NCBI RefSeq assembly: GCF_026151205.1
Contig: NC_087080.1
Coordinates: 9,781,837-9,845,836 of the forward strand
Length of the DNA: 64,000 nucleotides
Source: Bolinopsis microptera
Lineage: Eukaryota; Ctenophora; Tentaculata; Lobata; Bolinopsidae
Reading direction: 5' to 3'
In this document: positions 45,013 to 54,531 of the stretch, piece after piece
How the letters are laid out: every line of letters begins with the position of its first letter
Position numbering within the stretch: the first letter of the stretch is position 1
The notes under the pieces: generated by a model
What the model was told of the DNA's origin: nothing
The model's database searches: none
What the model saw: only the letters and a program-made list of their open reading frames with translations
Translations under genes and position numbers: made by a program

Positions 45013-46189
45013 CTGCCAAGCAGGAAGTATCAAACATGGCCTGGTTATCTTGACAAGTTTTTAAACTAAGGATTCACAACAAAAAACAACCAAAGTTTAA
45101 CGGTGCATGCTAAAACGCTGATCACAAAACTAAAGTTTTAAATCACCTTCCCGGAGCTGCGGTATATAGAAAAATATAAAAATTTTAGCCGTTACCATAG
45201 GTTACCTGCTACAGCATATAGCCCCCACTTGTTCCGTGGTTCACTCTTTTAAACTACAAAAACACCTACAGATTCCAGAAACCTCGGAAAATACGTACAT
45301 GAGTATTTGTTGTCTGTTTACGTAAGGCTTGATTAAATTACTGCGGCTCACCTTTAACCTTTTATTCAGATAAAACTTACAACATAACTCCGGGACACCG
45401 TGCACTAGCATTACTAATTCTATTTCTGTGTTACCATAGTAAATTACTAGTTACCATATGTGAGTTTAAACCTTTATTATCTGTTGCAACTCGTTTAAAT
45501 AAAATAATACAATGGGTTTAAACCTTATTATCTGTGCGCCTCGTTTAAATAATACTAATAAATGGGTTATCGGTCTAGAATAATGATAAAACATATTTTC
45601 AACCGATGATTGTACTCAGACTGAAACTCACTAGAAACCACACTGTTTAGCAGTTTAGGTGATGAATTTTGTAGCCGCTAAAATCCATTCAAGGCCTTGA
45701 AGATAAGGTTTTCTAGTTTGAAATTTGACTTTGTCGTTACAATGGCGCCAGTTTATGATTTACCTACCTACCCTGCCTGTTCCTTGCCTCGTTAATTGTA
45801 CTATCTAGTGTAGTTTTCAGGCGGTGTGGTGTCCGGCAGGAAGTGATAGAGGTTCAACTGGGACTTTATTGTACGACAAACAAAGTGAGGCTCTATAATT
45901 AAACACTAATGGTAGTAGCAGACAACAGAGGTATTTTATTTCTCGAATTAATGATAAGTGAATAAGTGATAATCACTCTTCAAAACTGATTTATATCATG
46001 AAGTAAGTATGAGATGGGAATGTAAGTGGCACCTGCTCTTTATTATTTTGAGTGGACTTATCAACATGGCACAACAAATAAAGTCGACGTCCCCCGCCAT
46101 TCAAGTGTTCATCTAACCGTAAGACCTAAAAATCACGACCACGAAATCCGGAATCCCTAGCGTCAGGCACGTAGCCGTTTTGGTCTGTC
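45013..46189. other. Non-coding stretch
   Basis: No gene recognised. It includes two near copies of TGGGTTTAAACCTTATTATCTG with CTCGTTTAAAT near 45470-45560. Confidence 0.35.
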
Positions 46190-47300
46190 TTTTGGGAAGA
46201 AGAGAAGAAAAAAGCCAAAACCCCGGGATGTGCAATTTGTGTAGTACTTTTTACAGAGAGGGTCGAAAAACGTCCACTAAATTGTGCGAAACCTGATAAA
46301 CGTAAAAAGATTGAGAATGAAGGACAATAGATGCCAGGAAGTCCTTTACTTTGTTTTCTTTATTTTTCATGATTTTTAGACCCCGCCCCTTTCCCCCCCT
46401 AAAAGCAGGAACCAAAAGATCCCCGCTATACCGCGGGGGTTTAATAGAGATTCGTTTTAAAAATCTACTGCAAACAGTTCTTTGCTAAAGCAACTTGAGC
46501 GAAAAAATCCCCCAAAATCACGCTGGGACGGGGGGATTTTTGGCATTTTGAACCTGAAAAAGGGGGGGTTAGGTCCGGTGTGTAAAATCTTTGCATTGGT
46601 ACCCCAATTTTGTTGTGCTTATTTGTTGGAATTAATCCTTATATTAAAAATATGGAAATTTTGACCCATTTTTTGTGATGGGTTTTGTCAAGCAGGTGGG
46701 TAAAATCCCAAAAGAGAAATATTTTTTTTAGAAGTGTATTTTAAAGATTTATGAAAATGATGTAAATTTTTTGTGGGGTATTTCCTCAAAGTTAAAGACG
46801 GCGTTAAATATTTTAAAAAGGGAAAACCCACTTCAATAAAAAGATCTATAAACGCTTAAATATACTAGACATAAAATGGCAAGTTTTGTTCAAAATGAGG
46901 AGAAAAAACTGTCACTCTCTCCCGTACTGTGGAAAGGGAAAATTTTTAAACAATAGCCACGCTTGGGTCTCGGGAAACCCAATCCTACTCGAACAAAAGG
47001 ATAAATTTTAAATGAAAAAAAAACCTTCCGCTCGTCTCGATAGAAAAACTTTTAAATTGGGGAAAAAAAGATAATTAGAAAACAAAGATTTTCTAAATGA
47101 AACAACAAATCAAATACTAAAGGAAGTCGAGTTCAGTGATTTAAAGAGGTCAGTTTTCGTCTGCAGGGAGAGGGTAGGATAGTTTTGAGAGTTTCTGATG
47201 AAGGAGTTTTTATCCTTCTTTATTATGATCCTTCTTTATTCTTTAATACTTTTGGTCTGATTGTCGAACAATCAGCGAATTCCCCACTTTCAGCTCTTAC
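46190..47300 (-). pseudogene. Noisy second copy of the membrane-protein gene 5' end and its upstream region
   Basis: This aligns by eye to 50480-51537 plus 52165-52253. Shared strings include AGGAAGTCCTTTACTTTGTT, TTTTCTTTATTTTTCATGAT, AAAGCAACTTGAGCG and GGAATTAATCCTTA. The copy to about 47200 is full of homopolymer inserts (for example GGGGGGATTTTTGGCATTTT for GGGGATTATTGGCATTTC), which destroy the frame. From about 47210 it is clean (TACTTTTGGTCTGATTGTCG). It lacks the Penelope-like fragment present in the right copy, so it is a real second locus or haplotype rather than the same reads placed twice. Confidence 0.65.
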
Positions 47301-48814
47301 ACTGTGCGCTGTAGGGTTTTGTTGGACAAGACTAAGTGGGACTAAGAGAAACGAGCACGTTATGAAACAGATTTAAACTAGTGTAGTATTTTTAACAGTA
47401 AGAAAAATGGGAGCTAGCTGTTGAACTTCTTTGAAGTGACAAAACTCTCTTAAAATAATACGAGGCTGTGCTGATTAGAGCTGCTTGATTCAGCTTAAAT
47501 AAACACGTCCAATTATCACGCTTATCTCAATAATCATTCCTCCGACAATAATCTCGGGCATCCGGTATTAACCTCGGGCGTTCTGGTACTAACCTCGGGC
47601 ATTCCTGTCTCAACAATAATTCGATATTCATGCATACAATATCATTGTCATCGCGTCTGCGGCTATCAATCAACTTTCAAATCATCGGACAACTAGCTCC
47701 TAAAAATCCTTTATCTTTAAAATTGATCGTTATCAGTATATATCTTTATTCTTAGAACCGGGCTTTACTTACTTACTTTGGTCGTAATCATTCGTCAATT
47801 ATTTGTCAATCGTTCGGTATCGTACTGTGTCATGCTGTTCAATAAATGATTCCGCTTATTTGATCAAAGTTTGAATCACTCGAGTTCTCTCAAAGAATTT
47901 AACACTTTTTCATGATTTAAGATTAAAGGGGATTTATCATTTTATTGTCTTAGATTCAAATTCTTGTCCCAAAATCAGGAGATGGAATCAGGTAATTTAA
48001 AGAAATCAGTCTGGAATCAGTTGGCACAGCTCCATATTCAACTTTACAACTTTTACGTGAATTCTAAAAAAACTAAAATTACTAAAGAAACTAAAATTAA
48101 AAATCTAAATACACATGCGAACTCGATCTCTACAACACAACCCATAATTCAAACTACTCCGAGAACACACGTAAACTTGTCTTATCATCTACTGTTTAAC
48201 TCAGTCAGTTTTCTGAAATTAACAATACTTTCATTTACAAACAAGTAAAAAGGTATTAATTAAGGTTCATAGACTTTAAATCGTACATCAACGATAAGAA
48301 ATTCAAAGTTTAACTAATTTTATTGGCCTAACTATCAAATTCCCCAACCACAATGCGCCTAACTATCAAATTCCCCAACCACAATGCAATCTTTAGAATA
48401 AGTAATAAGTATGTACATTGTTCGTTTAATTAAAATGCCAAATATCGAAAAGAATAAGCGTTAAGAGTAAATCAAAGCAAATACCGTTAAGAGAAAATGT
48501 GTTTAACTATTTAAAGTTATAATGCTAAAGTATTAAATTGGTTTAATATGATATCACCTGTGCTAAAATAAATGTATAAAATGAAATCAATGGTTTCTAT
48601 TATAATATTCATGAATCCGATTGTACACACTACACAAAGTTACATTTTGAGTTTCGACGCCTTATTTTACCAGTCCACATACTCTTAGTCGAGTCGAAGT
48701 TCGTTCTATTATAGTTAATATACAGTATTTAATTGAGGAGGAGAATCTTCATTACATTCAGGAGGTTAAGGGGTTGGTGTGTCTGTGTCGAGTACTCGAG
48801 GCAGGTAGGACCCT
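47301..48814. other. Non-coding stretch with small tandem repeats
   Basis: It contains a ~26-bp motif three times near 47545-47610 (CTCGGGCATCC, CTCGGGCGTTC, CTCGGGCATTC). A 29-bp block is repeated twice near 48327-48385 (CCTAACTATCAAATTCCCCA). A ~70-bp segment at 48135-48205 matches 52254-52323. The 94-codon frame at 47964-48248 is Thr/Asn/Lys-rich and unrecognised. Confidence 0.4.
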
Positions 48815-49560
48815 GGAGGTGGGTAAGAAGGTGGAGGAGGGTGGGTAGCTTGCGGAGGTGGGTAAGAAGGTGGTGGGGTGGGTAGCTTGCGGAGGTAGGT
48901 AAGAAGGTGGAAGGGTGGGTAGCTTGCGGAGGTGGGTGAGAAGGTGGAGGAGGGTGGATAGCTTGCGGAGGTGGGTAAGAAGGTGGTGGGGTGGGTAGCT
49001 TGCGGAGGTGGGTAAGAAGGTGGTGGGGTGGGTAGCTTGCGGAGGTAGGTAAGAAGGTGGAAGGGTGGGTAGCTTGTGGAGGTGGGTAAGAAGGTGGAAG
49101 TGGGTAGCTTGCGGAGGTGGGTAAGAAGGTGGGAGGAGGATGGGTAGCTTGCGGAGGTGGGTAAGAAGGTGGAGGAGGGTGGATAGCTTGCGGAGGTGGG
49201 TAAGAAGGTGGAGGGGTGTAGCTTGCGGAGGTGGGTAAGAAGGTGGAGGAGGGTGGGTACCTTGCGGAGGTGGGTAAGAAGGTGGAGGAGGATAGGTAGC
49301 TTGCGGAGGTGGGTAAGAAGGTGGAGGAGGGTGGATAGCTTGCGGAGGTGGGTAAGAAGGTGGAGGGGGTGTAGCTTGCGGAGGTGGGTAAGAAGGTGGA
49401 GGAGGGTGGGTACCTTGCGGAGGTGGGTAAGAAGGTGGAGGAGGGTGGGTAGTTTGCGGAGGTGGGTAAGAAGGTGGAGGATGGTGGGTAGCTTGCGGAG
49501 GTGGGTAAGAAGATGGAGGAGGGTGGGTAGCTTGCAGAGGGTAGGATGCTGGCGGAAGGT
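48815..49560 (-). repeat. 39-bp minisatellite encoding Pro-rich 13-residue repeats
   Basis: About twenty units of 35-39 bp (plus strand GGTGGGTAAGAAGGTGGAGG...GCTTGCGGA). On the minus strand each unit reads PPQATHPPPPSYP or a close variant. The repeat is the same kind as the tail of the neighbouring membrane protein (QASYPPPQATGP), whose frame stops at 49585 between the two blocks. It may be a lost or separately spliced extension of that tail. Some units are 35 bp and break the frame. Confidence 0.75.
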
Positions 49561-49584
49561 AGGCTGGTTAGATACTGGTGGTAG

Positions 49585-50847
49585 TTAAGATGGTGGAGGA
49601 GGGTAGGATGTTGGTGGCGGGTAGGATGCTTGTTGAGGAGGGTAGGATGCTTGTTGAGGAGGGTAGGATGCTTGTGGAGGAGGGTAGGATGCTTGTGGAG
49701 GAGGGTAGGATGCTTGTGGAGGAGGGTAAGATGTTGGTGGCGGGTAGGATGCTTTTTGGTAAGTTGCTTGCGGCGGTGGGTAGGATGCTTGAGGGTAAGT
49801 TGCTTGAGGCGGCGGGTAGGATGCTTGAGGGCCCGTTGCTTGAGGCGGCGGGTAGGATGCTTGAGGGCCAGTTGCTTGAGGCGGCGGGTAGGATGCTTGC
49901 GGCGGCGTGTAGGATGCTTGAGGGCCAGTTACTTGTGGCGGCGGGTAGGATGCTTGAGGGCCAGTTGCTTGAGGCGGCAGGTAAGACGCTTGAGGACCAG
50001 TTGCTTGAGGCGGCGGATACGATGCTTGAGGGACAGTTGCTTGAGCAACAACAACACCCTGAGCTGTTTGATCCTTCTTCAGAAACATAATCACGAGAGT
50101 CACAGCAGCTCCTATGGTAATGAGCAATGTGAGATAAGCGTATGCCCCATTAAAGGCCCAAGAACACATGGTCCCAAAGTTGCTGCTGCCCGCCACTCCT
50201 GAACTAAGGTTGATGACGAATGAGACGCCAAATGTAAACAATGATCGAAGTAACCTGGATTGCTCGGGAGTTTTTACGAAGGTGAAAATTGTAAGGACGA
50301 CTGACACCAACAATAGCACTATCCAGAAAGCGATTCCGCAAACACCACTATATCCTCCAGCAGCGAAGATACACTTTCCAATAGTAATGTGAACACACAC
50401 CCCTAGAAGAATTATTACTGGTCGAGGCAGCTTGCAATCCTCTGGGGATTCTTGTGGCTCTTTTAGGATGTGCAGTGTAACGAGAAGAGAAGCCAAAGCC
50501 ATAACCGGGATCGTGCAATATGTGTAGTACTTTAGGACATAACCCCCAAACGTCCACATAATTGTAGTGCAACCAAGAAAAACGCTACTAAGATTGAGAA
50601 TTAAGGATCCAATAGATACGCTCAGGAAGTCCTTTACTTTGTTTTCTTTATTTTTCATGATTGTTAAGACTCCCGCTCCTACAGCCAGCCCTATAAGCAG
50701 GAACCAGTAGATCCCCGCTAGATTCCCGGGATGTAGATAATCTATATATCCGATATCTGTAAATCTCACTGCAAACAGTATCTTTGTTAAAGCAACTTGA
50801 GCGAGAAATCCCGCCAATATCACACTTGGACTGGGGATTATTGGCAT
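49585..50847 (-). CDS. Eight-helix membrane protein with internal duplication and Pro-rich repeated tail
   Basis: 420 residues from the ATG at 50847; an acceptor-like TTTTTCAG lies 9 bases upstream of it, so a 5' non-coding exon is possible. Eight hydrophobic segments lie at about residues 9-28, 43-64, 73-98, 106-128, 143-164, 169-191, 200-222 and 231-256. The two halves are homologous: GSLILNLSSVFLG and WTFGGYV in the first match VSFVINLSSGVAG and WAFNGAY in the second. This is a tandem duplication of a four-helix module, MARVEL-like in layout, but I cannot assign a family. From residue ~268 the tail is a run of ~12-residue repeats (PQASYPPPQATG) ending in shorter QASYPPP units, probably cytoplasmic. 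The function may be membrane organisation or trafficking, but this is only inference. Confidence 0.7.
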   Translation of the reverse strand: MPIIPSPSVILAGFLAQVALTKILFAVRFTDIGYIDYLHPGNLAGIYWFLLIGLAVGAGVLTIMKNKENKVKDFLSVSIGSLILNLSSVFLGCTTIMWTFGGYVLKYYTYCTIPVMALASLLVTLHILKEPQESPEDCKLPRPVIILLGVCVHITIGKCIFAAGGYSGVCGIAFWIVLLLVSVVLTIFTFVKTPEQSRLLRSLFTFGVSFVINLSSGVAGSSNFGTMCSWAFNGAYAYLTLLITIGAAVTLVIMFLKKDQTAQGVVVAQATVPQASYPPPQATGPQASYLPPQATGPQASYPPPQVTGPQASYTPPQASYPPPQATGPQASYPPPQATGPQASYPPPQATYPQASYPPPQATYQKASYPPPTSYPPPQASYPPPQASYPPPQASYPPQQASYPPQQASYPPPTSYPPPPS

Positions 50848-51540
50848 TTCTGAACCTGAAAAAGTGGCCTAGGTCACAGGTGTGTAAAATAGCATTGCAT
50901 TGCGTACCCACAATTATGTTGTGCATATTTGTTAGGAATTAATCCTTAGATAAATATGGCACAATTATGAGCCTTATTTTGTGATGGGCTTGTCAAGCAG
51001 GTCGTAAAATACACATTAAGAGAAATATATTATTTTAGAAGTGTATTTTGAAGATTTATGATAATGATGTAGAATTTTTTGTCTGGTACTTCCTCAAAAG
51101 TATAAAGACAGGACGTTAAATATCTTCAAAAAGGAAACCACTTCCATAGAAAGATCTATAAACTGCTATAAATATACTAGACATAAAATGAGCAAGTTTT
51201 ATTCGAACTGAGGAGTAAAACTGGCAGCTCATCTCCCGTACGTGTGGAAGGAAACTATAAAATAGTCACACGCTATCACCTGCTGGGAAATCCAACTCCT
51301 ACTCGAACAAAAGGAACAATTTTTTTAAATAAAGCATTCCCTCCGTATAAAGCATACCGCTCTGTCTCGATAAGAAAATACAGGTTAATTAGAAAACAAA
51401 GATCTCCCAAATGAAAGAATAAATCAATACTAAAGGAAGTCGAGTTTAGTGATTTAAAGACGTTATTGTTCGTCTGCAGGGAGAGGATAAAATTGTTTTG
51501 GGAGTTTCTTATTAAGGAGTAATTATCCTTCTTTATCCTC
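50848..51540. other. Upstream flank of the membrane-protein gene
   Basis: No gene seen. The segment is duplicated, noisily, at about 46550-47220. Confidence 0.5.
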
Positions 51541-51948
51541 TCAAGAAACTGCAGATATGTCGACGACCTCAACACCATGAACTATTTGCATTTCTCTAAC
51601 GTAATCAGGTCCATTTATCCACCTGACCTGCTTATGGAGAGGAGTGGTGACGACAATAAGTCCGTAAACTATCTCGACATCAACATCTCGATGAATAACT
51701 CCTTATACGTCGCCACCATGCTTTACAACAAACTTGATGACTTCAACTTTCCTGTGGTCATGTACACCTTTCCTAACAGTAATATTTCCTCTTCTGTTGG
51801 TTATAATGTTTTTTACGGTCAGGTCCTTCGTTACTCTTCCATTATCTCTGACCTTGATTCTTTTCTGTGTTCTACCAACACCCTTTATAGGACACTTCTT
51901 TCAAGATGTTATAATGACAGACTCCTGAAGAGTAAATTCATGTGTTAA
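51541..51948 (+). pseudogene. Penelope-like reverse transcriptase fragment (C-terminal part)
   Basis: The open frame begins SRNCRYVDDLNTMNY, where RYVDD is reverse transcriptase motif C. It continues NYLDINISMNNSLYV, YNKLDDFNFPVV and GYNVFYGQVLRYSS. These match in order the downstream part of the complete Penelope-like RT at 56968-58416 (RLIDDI, VLDLNISI, VYDKRDDFPFNIV, IGVFGSQLVRFF). Fingers and palm motifs A and B are missing, so this is a 5'-truncated, inactive copy. It is absent from the paralogous segment at about 47220. Confidence 0.75.
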
Positions 51949-53040
51949 ACCCCCGAAACCGGTGTGCCAAGTCATCTGCTGATGATGTTCGCATAACATT
52001 ATTTCCTCTCTCCTTTATTCCTTCCGTCTTTTCTTATACTTACAGTTCAGTTACTTTATTTCACCAGGTCTACCTAAGGATCAATTATTCTTTGGTGGGG
52101 TTTCACTTCTGGTATTGGCTTCATTCCCGGTCCTTTTCCTTATTCTTTATACTTATTTTTTATATAGTTTGAGATTATTATGATTCTTCTTTATTCTTTA
52201 ATACTTTTGGTCTGATTGTCGAACAATCAGCGAATTCCCCACTTTCAGCTCAAACACAACCCATAACTCACACTACTCCGAGAACACACGTAAACTTGTC
52301 TTATCATCTACTGTTTAACTCAGTTGGGTTAGACCCATCGGCCCACAAACTAAATATTATTAGCAATTAAAGCTGATAAGTGTAGCACACTAGATGTACC
52401 TAGCTGCTCGACTTAGTGGTAGGTTTTACAAAATAAAAGACGTTAAATATGGAGTTTTACGGAAGAGAATGAAATATAGAAACTTATTAAAGGGTAGACC
52501 ACCGAACTAATCTCCAAAAACTATATCATGACTCGTGAATCTAAAGCTTGTGAGGAAATGGTCATGTGACATGAAAGTGGAATGAGTTTAGGAGTGAGCA
52601 GACGAATGCTGACAAACTCTTTCAACAAGGTGAACTGAAGCGGAAAAGGATAAATGGGATGGTGTGTCACGTGATAAATGAAATAGGCCTTATAGGATGG
52701 CTAATTAATTGAGTGAAGCTTATTGGTTGAAGTGCAATGCGTCTACAGTTATTAATGACAGATATAAAACTAAATGCTGGGAACTTAGGAGTGTCTATGA
52801 TTCGAGGTGCTGAAATTGTGGAATCTAAACGGTACAATTTGAGGTGAAGGTGATTCGTGATAATTTACATCAAACAAAATGTAAACTATATAAACACTAC
52901 TGAGCAATTACTTCATTTGGATTAAAACGTGATTACATAAAGATTAAAGTTATTCTAAATTTCAATCTAATCCTATTCTTAAATAATAATATGTACCTGA
53001 ACTAAAATATACCTATCGCACATAAGGAGGTAACACATTT
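51949..53040. other. Non-coding stretch before the phosphatase exons
   Basis: No exon recognised. 52165-52325 is shared with 47220-47300 and 48135-48205. Earlier exons of phosphatase domain D1 must lie upstream, but I could not find them here. Confidence 0.4.
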
Positions 53041-53210
53041 AATGTGCAATCAGCAATGTGTAAATGTGTAATGTGTAAATGTGCCATGTACAATGTGTAA
53101 ATGTGTAAATGTGTAAATGTGTAAATGTGTAAATGTGTAAATGTGTAAATGTGTAAATGTGTAAATGTGTAATGTGTAAATGGGTAAATGTGCAATGTGT
53201 AAATGTGCAA
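53041..53210 (+). repeat. GTGTAAAT-type simple repeat next to a phosphatase splice acceptor
   Basis: About a dozen copies of GTGTAAAT with a few irregular units. It runs to within a few bases of the acceptor TGCAATTTTCAG of the exon at 53218, so its length may affect the branch-point region. Confidence 0.85.
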
Positions 53211-53217
53211 TTTTCAG

Positions 53218-53364
53218 GTTACAAACCTAGTGGAGAAGGGTCGTAAGAAGTGTGAAGAGTACTGGAGCGACACCAAACCCCAGAGTTACGGTAACACCAC
53301 CGTGGAGTGTCTGGGTATTGTATCCTTCCCCGACTACAAAGTCCGGAAACTTTCCGTCACACAG
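53218..53364 (+). CDS. Receptor-type tyrosine phosphatase exon, D1 (E-loop region)
   Basis: 147 bp, phase 0-0, between acceptor TTTTCAG and donor CAG|GTTTTT. It reads VTNLVEKGRKKCEEYW, then SYGNTTVECLGI and YKVRKLSVTQ. The NLVEKGRKKC..YW block is diagnostic for classical protein tyrosine phosphatase domains, and its position in the domain is just before the WPD loop. It is the first of seven phosphatase exons on this strand whose phases agree wherever they can be checked. Confidence 0.88.
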
Positions 53365-53576
53365 GTTTTTTAACATTAAGACATCAACTTCAACTTCAGT
53401 TTACATAGGACAGTAAGTCCTGCAAACGCTTTTCAGTATGATGGAAATAATTTCGAATCTCCCATGTAAAATCCCCTGATCCACGTCTTTAAAACTAAGG
53501 ACCCGGCACATTCCGCTAACACCAGCTGTTTAAAGCTAAGGACCTGGTACATTCCGCTAACACTGTTTCTCCCCAG

Positions 53577-53706
53577 GGTTCAGGTAAGTCGCGGATAGTA
53601 ACTCACTACCATTACGAGGGATGGCCTGACCACGGTGTACCTGATACTCCCACTAGTATGATAGCCTTCGCTAAACGGGCCTTCTCCGACAACCTCCAGG
53701 GACAAG
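53577..53706 (+). CDS. Tyrosine phosphatase exon, D1 (WPD loop)
   Basis: 130 bp, phase 0 to 1, between acceptor TTCTCCCCAG and donor AAG|GTATGT. It encodes VTHYHYEGWPDHGVPDTP. The Asp of WPDHGVP is the general acid of the phosphatase reaction. A strong internal donor-like string (TTCAG|GTAAGT) sits seven bases into the exon. Confidence 0.9.
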
Positions 53707-53835
53707 GTATGTTGGTTGTGGTGGTGTGTATTCGGGAACTTAGAAGAGAGTTCCTAATTGAAATCTAGTAGTTACAGTTCCGTACTGTTAGCTGTATTTG
53801 CGTGTCGACTGCAAATAAACTAATATACAACACAC

Positions 53836-54026
53836 ACAGAGTGTAAGAGTGTTACACAGGGTGTTACACAGTGTGTTACAGAGGGTGTTACACACAGTGT
53901 TACACAGAGTGTAAGAGTGTTACACAAAGTGTTACACAGTGTTACACAAAGTGTTACACAAAGTGTTACACAGTGTTACACAGGGTGTTACACAGGGTGT
54001 TACACAGGGTGTTACACAATACACAC
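53836..54026 (+). repeat. Intronic GTGTTACACA-type repeat
   Basis: About fifteen units of GTGTTACACAG with variants, filling most of the intron between the WPD-loop exon and the active-site exon. Confidence 0.85.
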
Positions 54027-54053
54027 CCACACTAACACCCACCCCTCCCCCAG

Positions 54054-54216
54054 GTCCCATATGTGTACACTGCAGTGCGGGTGTGGGGAGGACAGGGACT
54101 ATCATCTCCCTCCACCTCCAGATGGAGAACGTGAAGAACAACAACAAGATCAACATATACGACACTGTGGTGCAGTTGAGGAAGTGCAGGAAGATAATGG
54201 TCCAGACTGAATCCCA
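54054..54216 (+). CDS. Tyrosine phosphatase exon, D1 (catalytic P-loop)
   Basis: 163 bp, phase 1 to 2, between acceptor CCTCCCCCAG and donor CA|GTGAGT. It encodes the signature VHCSAGVGRTGT, with the nucleophilic Cys and phosphate-binding Arg, then IYDTVVQLRKCRKIMVQTES. All residues of the HCxxGxxRTG motif are present, so domain D1 should be catalytically competent if its upstream exons are intact. Confidence 0.93.
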
Positions 54217-54358
54217 GTGAGTCGGATTACTGTTCATAAATTACGCTTGTAGTGTTGTTTTGTTCTGTCCCTCGTTGTAATGGAGCCTGTCCAGTTTGTA
54301 ATTACTTAAGATGTTATTAAATTCAGCAGTGTTGATCAAGCTCTTAGACAGCCCCTTA

Positions 54359-54360
<2 letters not shown>

Positions 54361-54398
<38 letters not shown>
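54361..54398 (+). repeat. Poly-C tract in a phosphatase intron
   Basis: An uninterrupted run of 38 C, about 45 bp before the next splice acceptor. Smaller C runs occur near 56490, 61981 and 62060. Confidence 0.9.
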
Positions 54399-54444
54399 AT
54401 CCAGTTGTTTTTTGTGGACCCCCATTTATATCCCTTTCTTCCAG

Positions 54445-54531
54445 ATACGTGTTTGTCTATCAAGCTGTTAACGAGTTGTTGAGATGTGGAGATACTGAGA
54501 TATACGCCCAGATGCTCTCCCACGCGTACAG
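54445..54531 (+). CDS. Tyrosine phosphatase exon, D1 (Q-loop and last helix)
   Basis: 87 bp, phase 2-2, between acceptor TTTCTTCCAG and donor AG|GTACTT. With the previous exon it gives QTESQYVFVYQAVNELL, the Q-loop and final helix of a phosphatase domain. The exon ends D1 and leads into the linker to D2. Confidence 0.9.

Noticed and set aside
49196-50202. Arg/Trp-rich plus-strand frames
   Set aside because: They are shadows of the Pro-rich repeats that are coding in sense on the minus strand.
53013-53210. 65-codon minus-strand His/Thr/Phe repeat protein
   Set aside because: It is a by-product of the GTGTAAAT simple repeat next to a phosphatase exon on the other strand.
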